Assembly (NCBI GenBank): GCA_027919835.1
Contig: JANVFP010000053.1
Span: 62,001 to 126,000 of the forward strand
DNA from: Lentinula raphanica
Lineage: Eukaryota; Basidiomycota; Agaricomycetes; Agaricales; Omphalotaceae
Direction: 5' to 3'
DNA length: 64,000 bases
Shown here: piece after piece, positions 42,661 through 54,085 of the stretch
How positions within the stretch are numbered: position 1 is the first letter of the stretch
How the letters are laid out: every line of letters starts with the position of its first letter
The notes under the pieces: model-generated
What the model was told of the DNA's origin: nothing
Databases searched by the model: none
The model's input: only the letters and a program-made list of their open reading frames with translations
Program-made: the position numbers and the translations under genes

Positions 42661-42901
42661 CCTGATGGTATCGATTGGACGCCTCGTGCAGTGTCTTGTC
42701 CAATTTGGCGCTAAGTTACTGTATCAGAGCCGGAATCACTCGTGCAAAGTTGCTGCTCCTCAAGAAAATTTAGGAGGTTAGAGCCTAGAGGCGTAACTCT
42801 TTCCGTCTAGAAAATGGGGTTCGTTTGAAATGAAGATTTCGGAAGCTATATATTGTCGGGCAGACAACTTACTGACATCTGGACTTTCGCAGTTGCGACA
42901 T

Positions 42902-43663
42902 ATGGCAAACACGGAGTTCCTTTGGGAAGGTCCGACTCCTCACAGTAAAGGTGAACTCATTTTCCGAGCTCCGGGGGACGTATTTAAGAATCCTGCTACC
43001 CTGCCACTGACCCCGCGCTCCATACCCATGTCTGACGCTACAAAGAACACTTCCCTTGAACAGCTTGCGGTGTTGACAGAACGTGTCTTACACAAACAAC
43101 ACCTGATCCAACTTGATCTCTCTCGGGAGGCGGAGCTCTCGAATGGACTGCTTACGACCTTGAGCCAATTCACGAAAAAACGAGACCCTTTAGTAAAGCC
43201 TTTCTCTTATATCGAGATTTGACGCTTACGATGACCTCAGATAGCCTATACTCCCGATCTAATTGCTGCCCTCAACACTACTCGCGACGCTGTTGAGAGT
43301 AGTCTTGAGCGGCTCCAAAAACTCCAAGATGGAGTTCTGTCTATACGACAAGATGTGAGTTGCTGCACAATTTTCTTCTCCAGTTTCAATCATGACTTTT
43401 GCTCTAGCTGTTCCAGATCCGTCTCATTTCTGTCGTTAATAAACTCCGAATGGATAGCGCAAGAGACACAGCCGAAGACTTGATCATGGCCCAGGCGATC
43501 AACAAGGTTACTGATGTTCTGCTCAGCTATGTTGAGACTGTTGACGACGGTAATTCCGGCTCTCAGGAAGGTAGCTATGTTCTTACATGCCTTTTCCATG
43601 GCAGCCTTTGAACCTTTTGTAGGACCTGGATGTTCTAAATGGTTGCCTTCAATTGCCAACTAA
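42902..43663 (+). CDS. Small coiled-coil protein of unknown function
   Basis: Exon 1 starts MANTEFLWEGPTPHSKGEL and reaches LSQFTKKRDPL. It is spliced (GTAAAG..CTCAG) to IAYTPDLIAALNTTRDAVE and LERLQKLQDGVLSIRQD, then (GTGAGT..CTCTAG) to LFQIRLISVVNKLRMDSA..AINKVTDVLLSYVET. The end is either a stop at 43609-43611 or, if a further short intron with a weak donor is used, GPGCSKWLPSIAN-stop at 43661-43663. Heptad-like leucines suggest an alpha-helical, coiled-coil protein. An in-frame methionine at 42830 would add 24 residues. No family recognised. Confidence 0.62.
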
Positions 43664-44163
43664 GCAGCCATAATGCGCTATGTTTTCCCCTTGACTGTAC
43701 TACGTGTAACCTCAATACAAAGACTTGTGTTTCTCTGTCCTTGCCATTTGATAGCGCTCATATAACATTCTTTTTGGGCGACTGCCAGAGGCTAGAGCTT
43801 CAAATCAGATCCTCGCTTGACAGACCACTCACCCTCAGTATGGCTTTATGTACACTACTTCCCCTAAGTAAGGGCCCTGATAGGCTGATTATCGATTATC
43901 TGAAAGTCGCTAAGGTTGAAATTCTCCAACGGGGTGTGGCGTTTACTGGGCTGTTTGCTTGTGGGACCCCACCTTCAAGTTCGGGTGGAGCCGAGTATTT
44001 TCCTTTCTTCCTGGCATGGCACTCATTTTACTCAGCATTTCCAATCCAGTCGAACAATAAGAATGGGTTATCATGAAACGCGACGCGATATGACATATAA
44101 GTGAGCGGGTCTAAAGAACGCAAGCAGCAGGCGTTTTTCCCCCTTTTCTCCAATCCTTCCGCG

Positions 44164-45330
44164 ATGTCCTCGACGCTGTTACAGCAGGGTCCCCCTGTGC
44201 ACCTACTCCCCGTCGAACTTCTACGTCAAATATTTCAACAGTGTTGCGCAGATAGCGAAAGTAGTCTGTTCGCTGCCGTTCTTAGCCACGTATGTTCACG
44301 ATGGCGACGCATCGCAATCGGCGAACCTGAACTCTGGACAGTCCTCCTTATCGACCTCCAAGAAATCATGAAGTCAGCCCATCCAATTTCTTCCATGAAG
44401 CTTGCACTCTTGTACTTTCGCCGTGCAAAGGAACGTGCGGTAACGGTTGAAATCAAATGTGTGACCTCATCTACAACGACGTCACGCGTGAACATAGCGC
44501 TTTTGCTCTCACAACTTTCCCTCCTTGCTCAAATTCTCGATCGACATCCTGAACAGATTCACCGGCTCAAGATACGCGGTGAATTCGGGCTTCTGCAGAT
44601 ACAAAACGTTTTCCCCACAAAACTCCCCAATCTATCATATCTAGAACTTGATCGCTGCTGTCCCATGGATGTTGTTAGCATCTTGCAGCGTATATCGGCG
44701 GGGGCTACTGCCATAATTACAGGCATACTTCCTATAGGGGATGCGATTCCCAACTCGACTGCTCATTGCCGAGCGAGCTCATTGATCTTTGAGTTCCCGT
44801 GGCAAGGAGGCCAGTATGTGGTGGATATTTTTCGATGCATTGTTTTTCCTCAAATCACTGCACTTCGCGTATCTGCATCTCAGAACTTTCCCGGTCAGCA
44901 TTTACCCCAAGGAATCCTTTTGTCGATGGAGCGTAGCGTCCCTCTCACGCTCCAGTCTCTAGACCTACGGTTCGTCTGGTTCATGCCTGAGGAACTAGGC
45001 CTCATGCTTGGCCACCTCCCTGGCCTCAAGTATCTCTGCGTGTACGAGCTCTCACGATGCTTGCTTCCAACCCCTACACTTTCCTCGAAGTTCTTTAACA
45101 GCCTATCTCTGTCTTCGAGGAATCCTCTTCTTGATTCTGTTGATTTCCGAATCGCAGGCGATCTTGGCACAATCGATGAGCAGTCATTGATTAGTGCGAT
45201 CCGGCTGAGAGTAGAAGACTCTCTTAGAAAGGTTATCTTACGGTTTCCGCACGATTTTGGTGCTTCCGTGCTACTCAGGCAGTGTCTGGACGAACCCAAA
45301 AGCCAGATATTGACAATCTCTCATTACTGA
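44164..45330 (+). CDS. F-box protein
   Basis: A single exon of about 388 codons from MSSTLLQQGPPVHLLPVELL. The F-box lies near residues 12-60 (VELLRQIFQQCC..SHVCSRWRRIAIGEPELWTV), the usual fungal form with its ..L-P-x-E-L-L-x-x-I-F and W-R-x-I-A-x-x-x-P-x-L-W elements. Downstream are weak leucine-rich segments (LPNLSYLELDRC, LQSLDLRFVWFMPEELG). It probably acts as a substrate adaptor of an SCF ubiquitin ligase, by family. The frame is open further upstream to 44101 but without ATG, so the first ATG is chosen. Confidence 0.85.
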   Translation: MSSTLLQQGPPVHLLPVELLRQIFQQCCADSESSLFAAVLSHVCSRWRRIAIGEPELWTVLLIDLQEIMKSAHPISSMKLALLYFRRAKERAVTVEIKCVTSSTTTSRVNIALLLSQLSLLAQILDRHPEQIHRLKIRGEFGLLQIQNVFPTKLPNLSYLELDRCCPMDVVSILQRISAGATAIITGILPIGDAIPNSTAHCRASSLIFEFPWQGGQYVVDIFRCIVFPQITALRVSASQNFPGQHLPQGILLSMERSVPLTLQSLDLRFVWFMPEELGLMLGHLPGLKYLCVYELSRCLLPTPTLSSKFFNSLSLSSRNPLLDSVDFRIAGDLGTIDEQSLISAIRLRVEDSLRKVILRFPHDFGASVLLRQCLDEPKSQILTISHY

Positions 45331-46379
45331 TTTCTTCTAACTCGTCTTATTCTCTGTCTGTTCAAGGATGTGTGCAGGCTGTTGAGCTCACTTCTTAGCT
45401 AAAGCTAAAGGTACTAAAACAGTTGTCGGCATCACTTAGAGGAGCTTAGAGTACCACCTCCTGCTATACTGGGGACCCATTACCATTTGGTTTCGTTTGG
45501 TAGTAGCATTAGCCTCATATTGAATATCGAGTGAAAAAAAATATCTCATTCCTTCCTAGCAATCTGAGTGTTCGAGTGAAGGCAGATACAGACGGTGGTA
45601 TGGCCGAAGGATGTTCGAGTCGTCGTTGTCGTGGTAGTATTTTCTATGTCTACTAGTACTCTCGTCTACCACGCGATGATTGTTGTTAAAGTTACGACGC
45701 TCCTGGCGCCTATTTTCGTTGGGTGGATCATGGATTTCAGACAGAGGATGCTTACGTCCTATCTCGAAGTAGTAAGGCAGAGGCACAAGCTGGAAACTTA
45801 CGGAAACAGGAACGTTGGGAAATTTCAGATGGCCTTAGGCTTGTCGTTAGGGTTGCCGTTGCACGCAGTGGTATTTTTCTATGTGACAGCAAATCCGTGG
45901 CTGGCAAATTTGTTGAAGAAGCTGAAGGGACAGATGAGACTCTTCCTTCATTGAAGATGTAACTATGTCTTTTCAGGGGGTCAGTAGTGCTCCCTCTAAC
46001 ATTGCCATCAGTCAACGCTCAGCGGCCGTCGCTAAGTTAACGCGCATAGTAGCATGAATAACATCAAGATCAATGACCTCGTAAGTAGCCAGTCGTTTGA
46101 AGACCGGCATTTCTCTACCCTATTGTACCATATTGGAAGATTAGAGCAAGATTCAATTTCGATGCAGAGAATTTAATACACCTTTCTCAGGAAGGGTGAC
46201 TAGGATCAACCCCGAGAACCAGGGATTGTGTCTACAACAAAAGAATGTCGACTGTGGGACGTATCCTTGTAAATGAGCAACCATGTGTTCTCGCCAATGT
46301 CGGGCAAGTCCTTGTTGTAAGTCGTTAATTCATGGACACGGGTCGATGTAGATGCGCGTCTAGTAGGGAGGTACCGGTA
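45331..46379. other. No confident gene; open fragments
   Basis: Plus-strand 45723-45962 (FQTEDAYVLSRSSKAEAQAG.., ending SLKM) and minus-strand 46206-46424 (DIGENTWLLIYKDTSHS..) look protein-like but lack starts or partners. They may be exons of decayed genes. Confidence 0.35.
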
Positions 46380-48780
46380 CAAGATTGAAAAGCCAACCTG
46401 ACAAGCAACGTCATAAGCCAGCATTGATATTGAACAGAGGCGAAAAGCCCAACGAGAGAATCAAGGATGAGGTACATTACCAGATCATACTGGTTGAAAG
46501 GTCAAGAGCAATCTTTGGTAGCACAGGAGACCGTAGCTGACGAAACGGAAGTTAACTCATTGGATAACGCTCGCTCGAGAGCCACCCACAACTCATACTG
46601 TAGAGAATGAACTTGGCGCAATCGCACAGATATAAAAGAGGCCGAAACCATGCTATCCAAAGAAGGCCAAAAAGCCTACACTTCGACGGAAGACGTTTAT
46701 CGACAGGTTATGACCCATGAACGCATGTCAATCGATCTACCTAGCGTAGAAAAAGCGATAAGACATGAATGAACGCAATGACGTTCATTCACACAACTGA
46801 GAAGGCCGAAACTCTTCCATACCAATAAGCCAGAAGGCTGTAGGTAGCCATCCAAATGAGCGTTGAAAGAATCACAAGTCTAACCAGTCTAATCCGATGA
46901 GAGGATATATGACATGAACGTTTACAAGTTGCGCAAAGGTGATATAAGGGAGGTTAGCATATAGATACAGAAAGCAGCGTACCCAGATCACAGAGATAGA
47001 CAGGACAAGGTCAGATTATTGAGCAGATGAGGTTTTCAAAGCACGTTGAAGTTTGACCTACTACCACGATAAGTGTACGAAATGAAGAGCGATTACGAGA
47101 AAGTAAGAGAGTGCGTCCAAGCTACACAGAAAGAGAGGCCAAAAGCCTGTCTATTGAACGGAAGGCTGAAGCCTACCTAGCAAGGAGCTGAGGGAGAAAG
47201 ATTGAAGCTTGAGCTTGTGGCTTGAAGCTTAGCTTCAAGGGCGATGATCAGAAAGAAAAGGCGAAGTCCAATTGCTTAGTCATCTGAGTGCCTAAACCTG
47301 AAAGAATTGGCGCTGAGAGACTTTCTTGTTCACCATTGGTTCACCATCCTCAACGTTCTTCGCGATTGGTCTTTGATCTTTCGCGTTACAACTGGCTTTG
47401 TCCTTTTGTAGCTGGTAGCTCTGGCTTCTGCCTAGACTACTGCTTGACTCAATTCTCTGTATCTCTTTCACCGGCTGTTAACCTTGCAACGCCAACAACG
47501 ACGCTGGGCGGCCGCTCAAACGCCTTCACCTTCACCTACTAGGCTCAAGAACGACGAGTTGGGCTGAGCGCACTGGAACGTCAAGGATGGGAGACTTAGA
47601 GCCATCATCTGCTGATTCGTCTGCCACCCATGCGGATGCGATGAACAGGTTGAAAACTTTGTACGGGATACTTCCGAAGATGCGTACTATGCCCCACGCT
47701 CAACCGAATCATGGAAGTAGAGCCCGACGCAGATCTAGAACCTTTGCTCAAGCTAATTGACCGCAAGATAGCCCAATCATCTTTTCCTGTTGTCTGTTGC
47801 TTTAAGTACATCTGGTGTCATTTCTAAGCCACGATAGAAGAAATATCTGAACTTCAAAGAAGCGTATGTAGCTCGCACAGTAGACAGCACGACGAAGAGC
47901 GAAAATACTACCGCCGCGATGTCTTATTCGATTGCCTCGCAGTCTATTGCTCTTCCGCACTGCATCGGCTGCGCTCATCCCATCTCTGCATCCAGTTTCA
48001 CAGATGCCCCATTCCTGCTTTCGGTGAAAAACCCCAATTGGAATGAGCTGTCTTTCTCCAGTTCGTTTATAATCTTTTTCAACTTTGAAACGCAGTAGCT
48101 GACACTCTACCTATAGCTTCCTTCCAACTCCATTCGGACAGCAGAAGGCTCTTGCCGAGCAATGCCCTGCCGGTCACTTTTCCTGTAGTTTTCAAAACGA
48201 CCTCTTCCTGATGCAGGCTATACAGGCCCGAAACCTTCTCCGCAAACTGATCGAACGTCTTTCGTTTGCTTTCATATATTTTTCCACAAATCTCGACGCC
48301 CTTTGTTGATCTTTCAGTCTCGACGCTGGTCTCAAGTTTCAGCAATAGATGCTCTGCGCAGATCATCAAAGATGCGGTTCCTTTGAACGAACCCCTGGGA
48401 TCGTAGATTGCCTCTATCATCCTTCTGGGTGGGCGGACGTTGCTGATAACGAACCCGCCTATCCCCTTAGACAAGGCGGCCTTCCAGCTGTACACAAAGA
48501 CGGCCTGCTTTGTACATGAACGATCCAACCTGGGGTTTGACCTTCATGCATATCTACACAGCCCAAAATGCCGTCGCCACGTCTATTGCAAGCAGTGTGT
48601 TCTTAGCAGCAGTACAGCAAGACTCAGCGTCCTTCTCCGAACCTCAGCTAGCCTCTCGTCGACCCTCCTTCTGCGATCAACAGGCCTCTTCAACTGCTCC
48701 AATTCATTTCCTCGACTTCATCCGGCGGCGACGTTTCATACACCCTAAACGCCTCGACTCTAGGATCTAATTCGATATGT
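46380..48780 (+). mobile_element. Family A copy A4, decayed, with traces of the coding body
   Basis: Array-like and leader sequence (46380-47330) precedes TTTGATCTTTCGCGTTACA at 47370 and an N-terminal exon with many changes (47560-47780; MEVEPDADLEPLLK-like). The intron-1 region around 48060 (CCAGTTCGTTTATAATC.. TAGCTGACACTCTACCTATAG) is recognisable. Beyond it, broken plus-strand frames still match the family A protein: NDLFLMQAIQARNLLRKLIE (compare NDPFLEQAQTRLRNLVE) and WADVADNEPAYP (compare WLDVADNEPAHP), then TKTACFVHE. The minus-strand 149-codon frame over the same bases is therefore probably spurious. Confidence 0.65.
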
Positions 48781-50101
48781 CCCCGGCCTCGAAGGGCGGT
48801 AATGTCACGACCTTCCGGTTCAGAGAACCCTCGTGCACTTCAAGGACACTTGGGCGTCTCCTACCACCTCTATACCCTACAGTACAAAATCCCTTGTAAT
48901 CTCATTAATGACTCATTAAATCAATTCTCAGATCTTCTTATCCCGTCGCTCTATGCGACTGCTTAGATAACACCGTCAGCGAGGAAAAACAGAAATGCAG
49001 CGAGTCAGTTGATGCTAGATAACGTTGTCGACACGGATAGTTTACTAGACTTGCATCATCCTCGTCATGACGATATTGAGGTCCAGGAAGATGGAAATCG
49101 TTTCTGGGAATCGAACATGAAGTCTTCCTTGCCCGTTTGACGCTTTTGGGATGTAGCTCAAATCCGACTTAAGGAACTATGCAAAACTATGCCTTCTTGA
49201 ATCTTCTGTCATCATAAGTCTGTTGGCCAGGCTCAGAAATCGTTCTTCAACCACTAGCCTTGGCAGAAGTCTTATGAAAACAGATATTCGCGATCGTGGC
49301 GCAGATTTTCTGACAGGAAACGTTCTTTGGAAAATAACTCAAAGTCCGGGCCACCAACCTCCAACTGTAGACCCAAATAGCAGGGCAAGCCCGACAGACC
49401 ACTGTCAATTGCAAAGTGCGCATCCCTGTCCCAATAAGGACTTCGTTCATGCCAGCCCTGGAGTATTATATCTCACCCTGATAAAAACGTGCCGCGGAGA
49501 ACGATCTTCTGTCAATTATCTTGTTTTCTTGTTTTCCTGTTTAGGCCTAGGACTCTTTGTGCAGTGCTATTACTTGCGAGTGCTACTTATCCTTTCCCGT
49601 TCGATACAAGACGATCGTGGGTCGTGCCTAAACTGAGCCGCAGATCGATGCAATCTCGACCTGCACTTAACGGGCACTGTATCGTGTTTGTTTTCCCCAA
49701 AAAGCAAGGTCATCGCCATGGAGTAAGACGACTATGATTCGAGGCTGCAACCAAGCCTCGTGTGTACAGGCAGGCCGTGAACCCTGAACAGCCCTAACCT
49801 CGAAGGTGGATTGCGATATTACGGCGCCGGTGCGTACAGTCAGTACCGGACTCATGGGCTCGTTCCATTTGACGTGCCCTCGCGCTGGATTCCGTGTGTT
49901 CACTTTTGGATCGAGATAAACGCGACTGAATTTCACTTGAGTCCTTACACTGTACTTTCGGTACTTGTTTTTTCTGCTGCAACATACATGGCCTTACACG
50001 CTAATAGCGCCGACTTTCTCAAAGGTAACTTCTCCTTTGCTGACCTCGACGTCTCGGGGTTCACGATGTCCTGAGATTGGCCTAACACTAACGATCACAC
50101 C
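48781..50101. other. No confident gene
   Basis: Open frames at 49223-49636 and 49811-50074 on the plus strand have no motifs that I recognise. The second (ending GFTMS at 50074) lies directly upstream of the membrane/coiled-coil gene and could belong to its promoter region. Confidence 0.35.
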
Positions 50102-50552
50102 ATGGACCGATTCCTTATCCTACACGGCTACTATGGCATCGCCCTTTGCTTGGCGCTCTGCTTGTATATCACCTTCATCGTCGTCGCCGCCACCTTCAAA
50201 GTGGTGAGTAACCTCAAGGAAATCACGCTTTAGTCTTGCATGACTCAGGATATTGAAGTGCACTACCGTAGTGCGAGTCTTTCACTGGATCTGCGGATGC
50301 ATTCCATGGGGTAGAGCCTTTGAGCTGGGGCGACTCCGAGAAAGAGACGTCGTGCTCAAGGAGGCCTTAAACGCTCGTCAGGCTCGGACTCATTCATTGG
50401 AAATCGAGATAGAGGTTTGCAAACGTCTTTTGGAAACACTGAACGATCTAGTGTCGTCCGCGGAAGACCGAGTATTGGAGTTGGAGGAAGAGAAAGAGCT
50501 GCTATTGCGGGTAACTGTTCGTGCGGAGGGCGAAACTTTGGACCAAAAGTAG
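50102..50552 (+). CDS. One-pass membrane, coiled-coil protein (paralogue at 39799)
   Basis: Exon 1 codes for MDRFLILHGYYGIALCLALC and a single hydrophobic helix to AATFKV. The intron (GTGAGT..TTGAAG) leads to CTTVVRVFHWICGCIPWG, then a coiled coil (RLRERDVVLKEALNARQART, EIEIEVCKRLLETLNDLVS, RVLELEEEKELLLRV), ending TLDQK-stop. The architecture and the C..W-x-x-G-C pattern match the gene at 39799, about 10 kb away on the same strand. Function unknown; a membrane-tethered coiled coil is all that can be said. Confidence 0.65.
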
Positions 50553-50599
50553 GTTAGGCGAAGTGTTTTAACAAAGGATACGGAGTCGTCAGGTCTTCT

Positions 50600-51300
50600 C
50601 GTTGGGCTTACACTGCGGCCGAGCCTATAAAAATCGTGTTAAATTTATTGGGAAACCGGAAATGATAAATTTTGAATTTTTCTTTGTAGACTAAACACAT
50701 TTCTATCATCCGAAAGGGATAATGAGAAATCCCAAGCCTGCAATGCTACAAGTAGAACCCAAGAAGAAACCAACATTGGCACGTCTATCAACCGCCTGCC
50801 CCGTAGCAGGAGCGTCAACTCGGATGAGATCTGCTACATTGCCATCGTTTCCGTAAGCCAGGATGCCATCTCTAGACTCTGCTGAAAGTTTCTGTTCAAG
50901 ATAGACTAAGAGTGGGTGAAGACAGAAAGCCCTGGGACATCGACAGGTGGTATCTCTAAGAAACAACGCTTGATGCAAGGGGCTTTACCAATGACTACGC
51001 CTACGGAGAAGGTCCCCGATGTTGTGACCCCTTTCCTCCCCTTACAGCACAGAAACTTCCATCCTTGAGTGGTCTCAGTTGCAAAAAGAATCGCAATCCT
51101 ACGAATGCATCTCCGGCAACCAATGCTGACGACAAATCCCTTCGGATTGAGCCAGGACATCTCCTGCTACAAAAATCTACAACGTTGACACCACCTTCGA
51201 TGCCAATTTCTGCAAGTATAGCTTCAACATCAAGACAATCTCTTGTTGATATTGCAATCCCTGTCAGCTTTTCATGAAAACGGAAGGAGAGTGATTGAAT
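50600..51300 (-). other. Possible minus-strand gene, unresolved
   Basis: Minus-strand frames look coding: LTGIAISTRDCLDVEAILAE and VVDFCSRRCPG near 51260-51110, VGVVIGKAPCIKRCF near 50990, and LIRVDAPATGQAVDRRANV..IIPFG ending at 50706. I could not connect them with convincing introns or find a signal peptide. May be a small Cys-containing protein or a relic. Confidence 0.35.
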
Positions 51301-51528
51301 GAAAAATGTTTATGGACAATTACAGTATATACACTAATAGAATGAAGTTGGGAGAACGATACAAATTGGATTTTGGGTAAGAACATAGAATAAACCAGTA
51401 CATCAAGTGAACCAAGATGAGAAGTAAGATTAGAAGACAAAGCTGAAGATGAAATGTGTAACTAATATTGTCCGGACTTCGAGAACATAGCTAGTAGTAT
51501 ATAAGCAGGTAGATATCAGCAACCTCGA

Positions 51529-52621
51529 TTAAAGCTCAGATGCATAGGGCTCATTCAGTTTTCTATAGTACAATGCCCATACAAATGAGGCAAGCTTGGG
51601 GGTCATTGTATCAGGGAATTCTTTGACAATGTCAACGGAAAATTGCGCAGGATCGAGTCTGGCCTGAGAAATAAATGCCTCCAATATATCAATAGACTCA
51701 GTGCTCCATTCCATTGCTCGCAATAACGCACGACCCCAAGTTACTCCTGATTCCAAGGTATGCCCAGATGTATCCGCGTGAGGAGAGGAACTTCCTAGGG
51801 GAAAAGGCCCCTCATGTGTTGGTGTCGAATGCACTAGAATATTATCGACCAGAGCGTTGCTATCCGCAAGATTAGAGAAAGCATCTTGACTAGACTGGGG
51901 AACGTCATGAGAGGAACCTAGGGCCGAAGACCCCTCATGTGTTGCAGTCGGATTATCGTCCTGACTATGGGGAACATTGGCTTGTCGGAGTGCAGTCGAT
52001 AACAACTTCTGACGAATCTCAGCGGCGACTGTAGGATAAACGGTGGGATTGTAGTCGTATTTTGGATTTCTTGGGTCACCGGTTAGGGAAGCTCGGAATG
52101 CTGCTATAAACGTTTTGAAAGCATAACCTCTTCGCCAATCGCTGGCATTGCGAGTTTCATCCACTGTGCTGATGGCTTCTTGGCTGAAAATGCATATTAT
52201 CAACTCGAACAACAGACTTGCATTTGCAGTACTTGCCTGCTCATGTAGAGTCCTGATCTATCGCCGTAACTGACCCACCAATAAAGATTATCAGCGCTAG
52301 GGCCCACAAAATCCAGTGTCGTACGAAGGCTACTGGAGGAGAGAAATTCTCGGATGAACTCATTCCAAGAATTGAATGTATTTATGTTTCCGTCGATCCA
52401 TCTTTGGAGGGCTAGATGAAGTGTCGTGGCTTGTTCCTCGGTCTCCGCCTGAATAGAGATAGGCAATGGTGGTTGTCGGAAGCCGGAGGCATGGAAAGGC
52501 CTGATATACAAATGTCATTAGTAGCCGCGACTATCAGAGGTAGTCGAGCAGGTACATACATATTAGTATAAGTGCCGTTCTTTCTGGGTGATTTATCGAT
52601 GAGTACATATCGTTTCGACAT
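51529..52621 (-). CDS. Unknown protein with WWVSYGDRSGLYMS motif; one GC-AG intron
   Basis: Exon 1 codes for MSKRYVLIDKSPRKNGTYTN. An intron (GTATGT..TATCAG) leads to MPFHASGFRQPPLPISIQAE, ..FLSSSSLRTTLDFVGPSA and NLYWWVSYGDRSGLYMSS. The second intron begins GCAAGT and ends TTTTCAG; using it restores the frame into QEAISTVDETRNASDWRRGY and FKTFIAAFRASLTGD. A Ser/Pro-rich part with a repeated THEG(S/P)..LGSS phrase and a helical C-terminus (YRKLNEPYASEL-stop) follow. The aromatic motif followed by a helix and TF-x-x-A is reminiscent of the short domain at the N-terminus of some RNase H1 proteins, but that is a guess. Intact by splicing. Confidence 0.62.
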
Positions 52622-52639
52622 TGTGGTTGTTGTCTGAAA

Positions 52640-53985
52640 AGATGAAAAAAAGGAAGCGGCCACGTAGCCTTAAATATCCAGAAATTCCAACCATAATCTT
52701 CAGTTTTCGTAATAATTCTCCTCCAAAAAGATTTAATGTTGACTCAGGCGATATTTCGTATCCAGAAACAACGCAAAAAGACTTTATCTTATCAATTTCC
52801 GTGACGTAATAGCCTTTTCCGTCGTTTACCAACTTCAAGTATCTACAATGACTCGTCGATTTTTTGCCAACGATGTTAGGATTTCTTCTTCAAGATCACT
52901 GACAAGACCGACAACTTCCTTCGCATTCACCCTCACGCTACCCACCTTCTTACTCACCGCATACTCTTAAATGGGAACAAACACTCGCTTGGACCACTCT
53001 CCGCAATCCCAGACTCAAGCCCTGTTGCATGAAGTCGTATATTCTCGCAACTTGGTGGCCACAGTGTACGTATTTTGCAGCTCTAAATCAACCCTTTGCT
53101 AAGCTTTTATGCCATGTTTGCCTTCTCCGACTGGGTTCTAGCCGCTGAAGCGCTGAATGCCAACGCAACGCCTCTAGTGTTCTTCCAACGATGAAAAGTC
53201 GTCGCTCGCATCGAACTCCTCCGCTTGGGCCATGGATAGTGGGACTTGACGATCTTCATTGGAATATCTATCTCATGTTCGCCAACGCGTTAGACACAGC
53301 GAGGCCCATCGAAGCTAGCTCATGGAATATTCGTTACCGCCTGTCGCACGCATCAATTGGCAAGCCCTTTTTATTCCAACCTCTTCCGTCAAATCAAGGT
53401 GAACGATCTCATTTCCTTGTTGTTCAGCGTCGATGAAGCTATACTCAGTAGTCAATTTACCCAGCCCCGTCGATTTTCGAATGAAGGGGGATGACTCGGA
53501 GCTACCGCAGCAAACGTGATACAACATGTCATGGAAAAAACCAACTATCGCTTACCATCTTATGCAACAACCCGTCTCATCACTGCAAAACTACTGCAAG
53601 ACTTTCACTCATTCCTGTCGGATGTATACCACGACCATGGAGAGATAAAATTGGTAAGAGTGAACATCATTTCTACATCACACAACTGTTCACAGTTATG
53701 ATATGGTGTCCAGCATCATTGCCGTTTGATCAAAAGATCGAAAGATGAAATCGCCATAGCTGTTCTGTCAAGAATCAAACCTCGCACTCATCCGGTCAAC
53801 GTTTGCCTTTACAACGACGTTCTCGAAAGCCTTTCGAGAGGCGGATCGGACATTCACTTCACTTGGCCTATAAAACAACATTAACCGTAACATTTCTCGT
53901 CTACTTTCTGAACGTACCATAACTATCAATAACCATCAATGTATATCTTTTTTGTCGTTGAGGTCTGTGACACTGATTTGCTATA
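52640..53985 (+). pseudogene. Decayed multi-exon gene, family unknown
   Basis: Protein-like plus-strand blocks appear in changing frames: DNFLRIHPHATHLLTHRIL (52910), YLMFANALDTARPIEASSW (53270), VIQHVMEKTNYRLPSYATT.. LLQDFHSFLSDVYHDHG (53515-53650), KDEIAIAVLSRIKPRTHPV.. ending in a stop at about 53885. Stops and frame changes separate them (for example just before 53190 and near 53480). I cannot name the family. Confidence 0.4.
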
Positions 53986-54085
53986 ACTTTAAGTGAAAGT
54001 CGGGATTGTCGCGGGCGCGCGGCGCTACCGGTCCTATATGATCAAAACGAATAAGCGCGCGCTTATGAGATGCTCCTCTTCCGCT

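Noticed and set aside
48079..48528. Minus-strand 149-codon frame
   Set aside because: The opposite strand carries decayed but clear family A protein blocks over the same bases, so this is most likely a shadow frame.
50700..51290. Hydrophobin-like secreted protein
   Set aside because: Some cysteines are present, but the eight-cysteine pattern with two CC pairs and a signal peptide are not.
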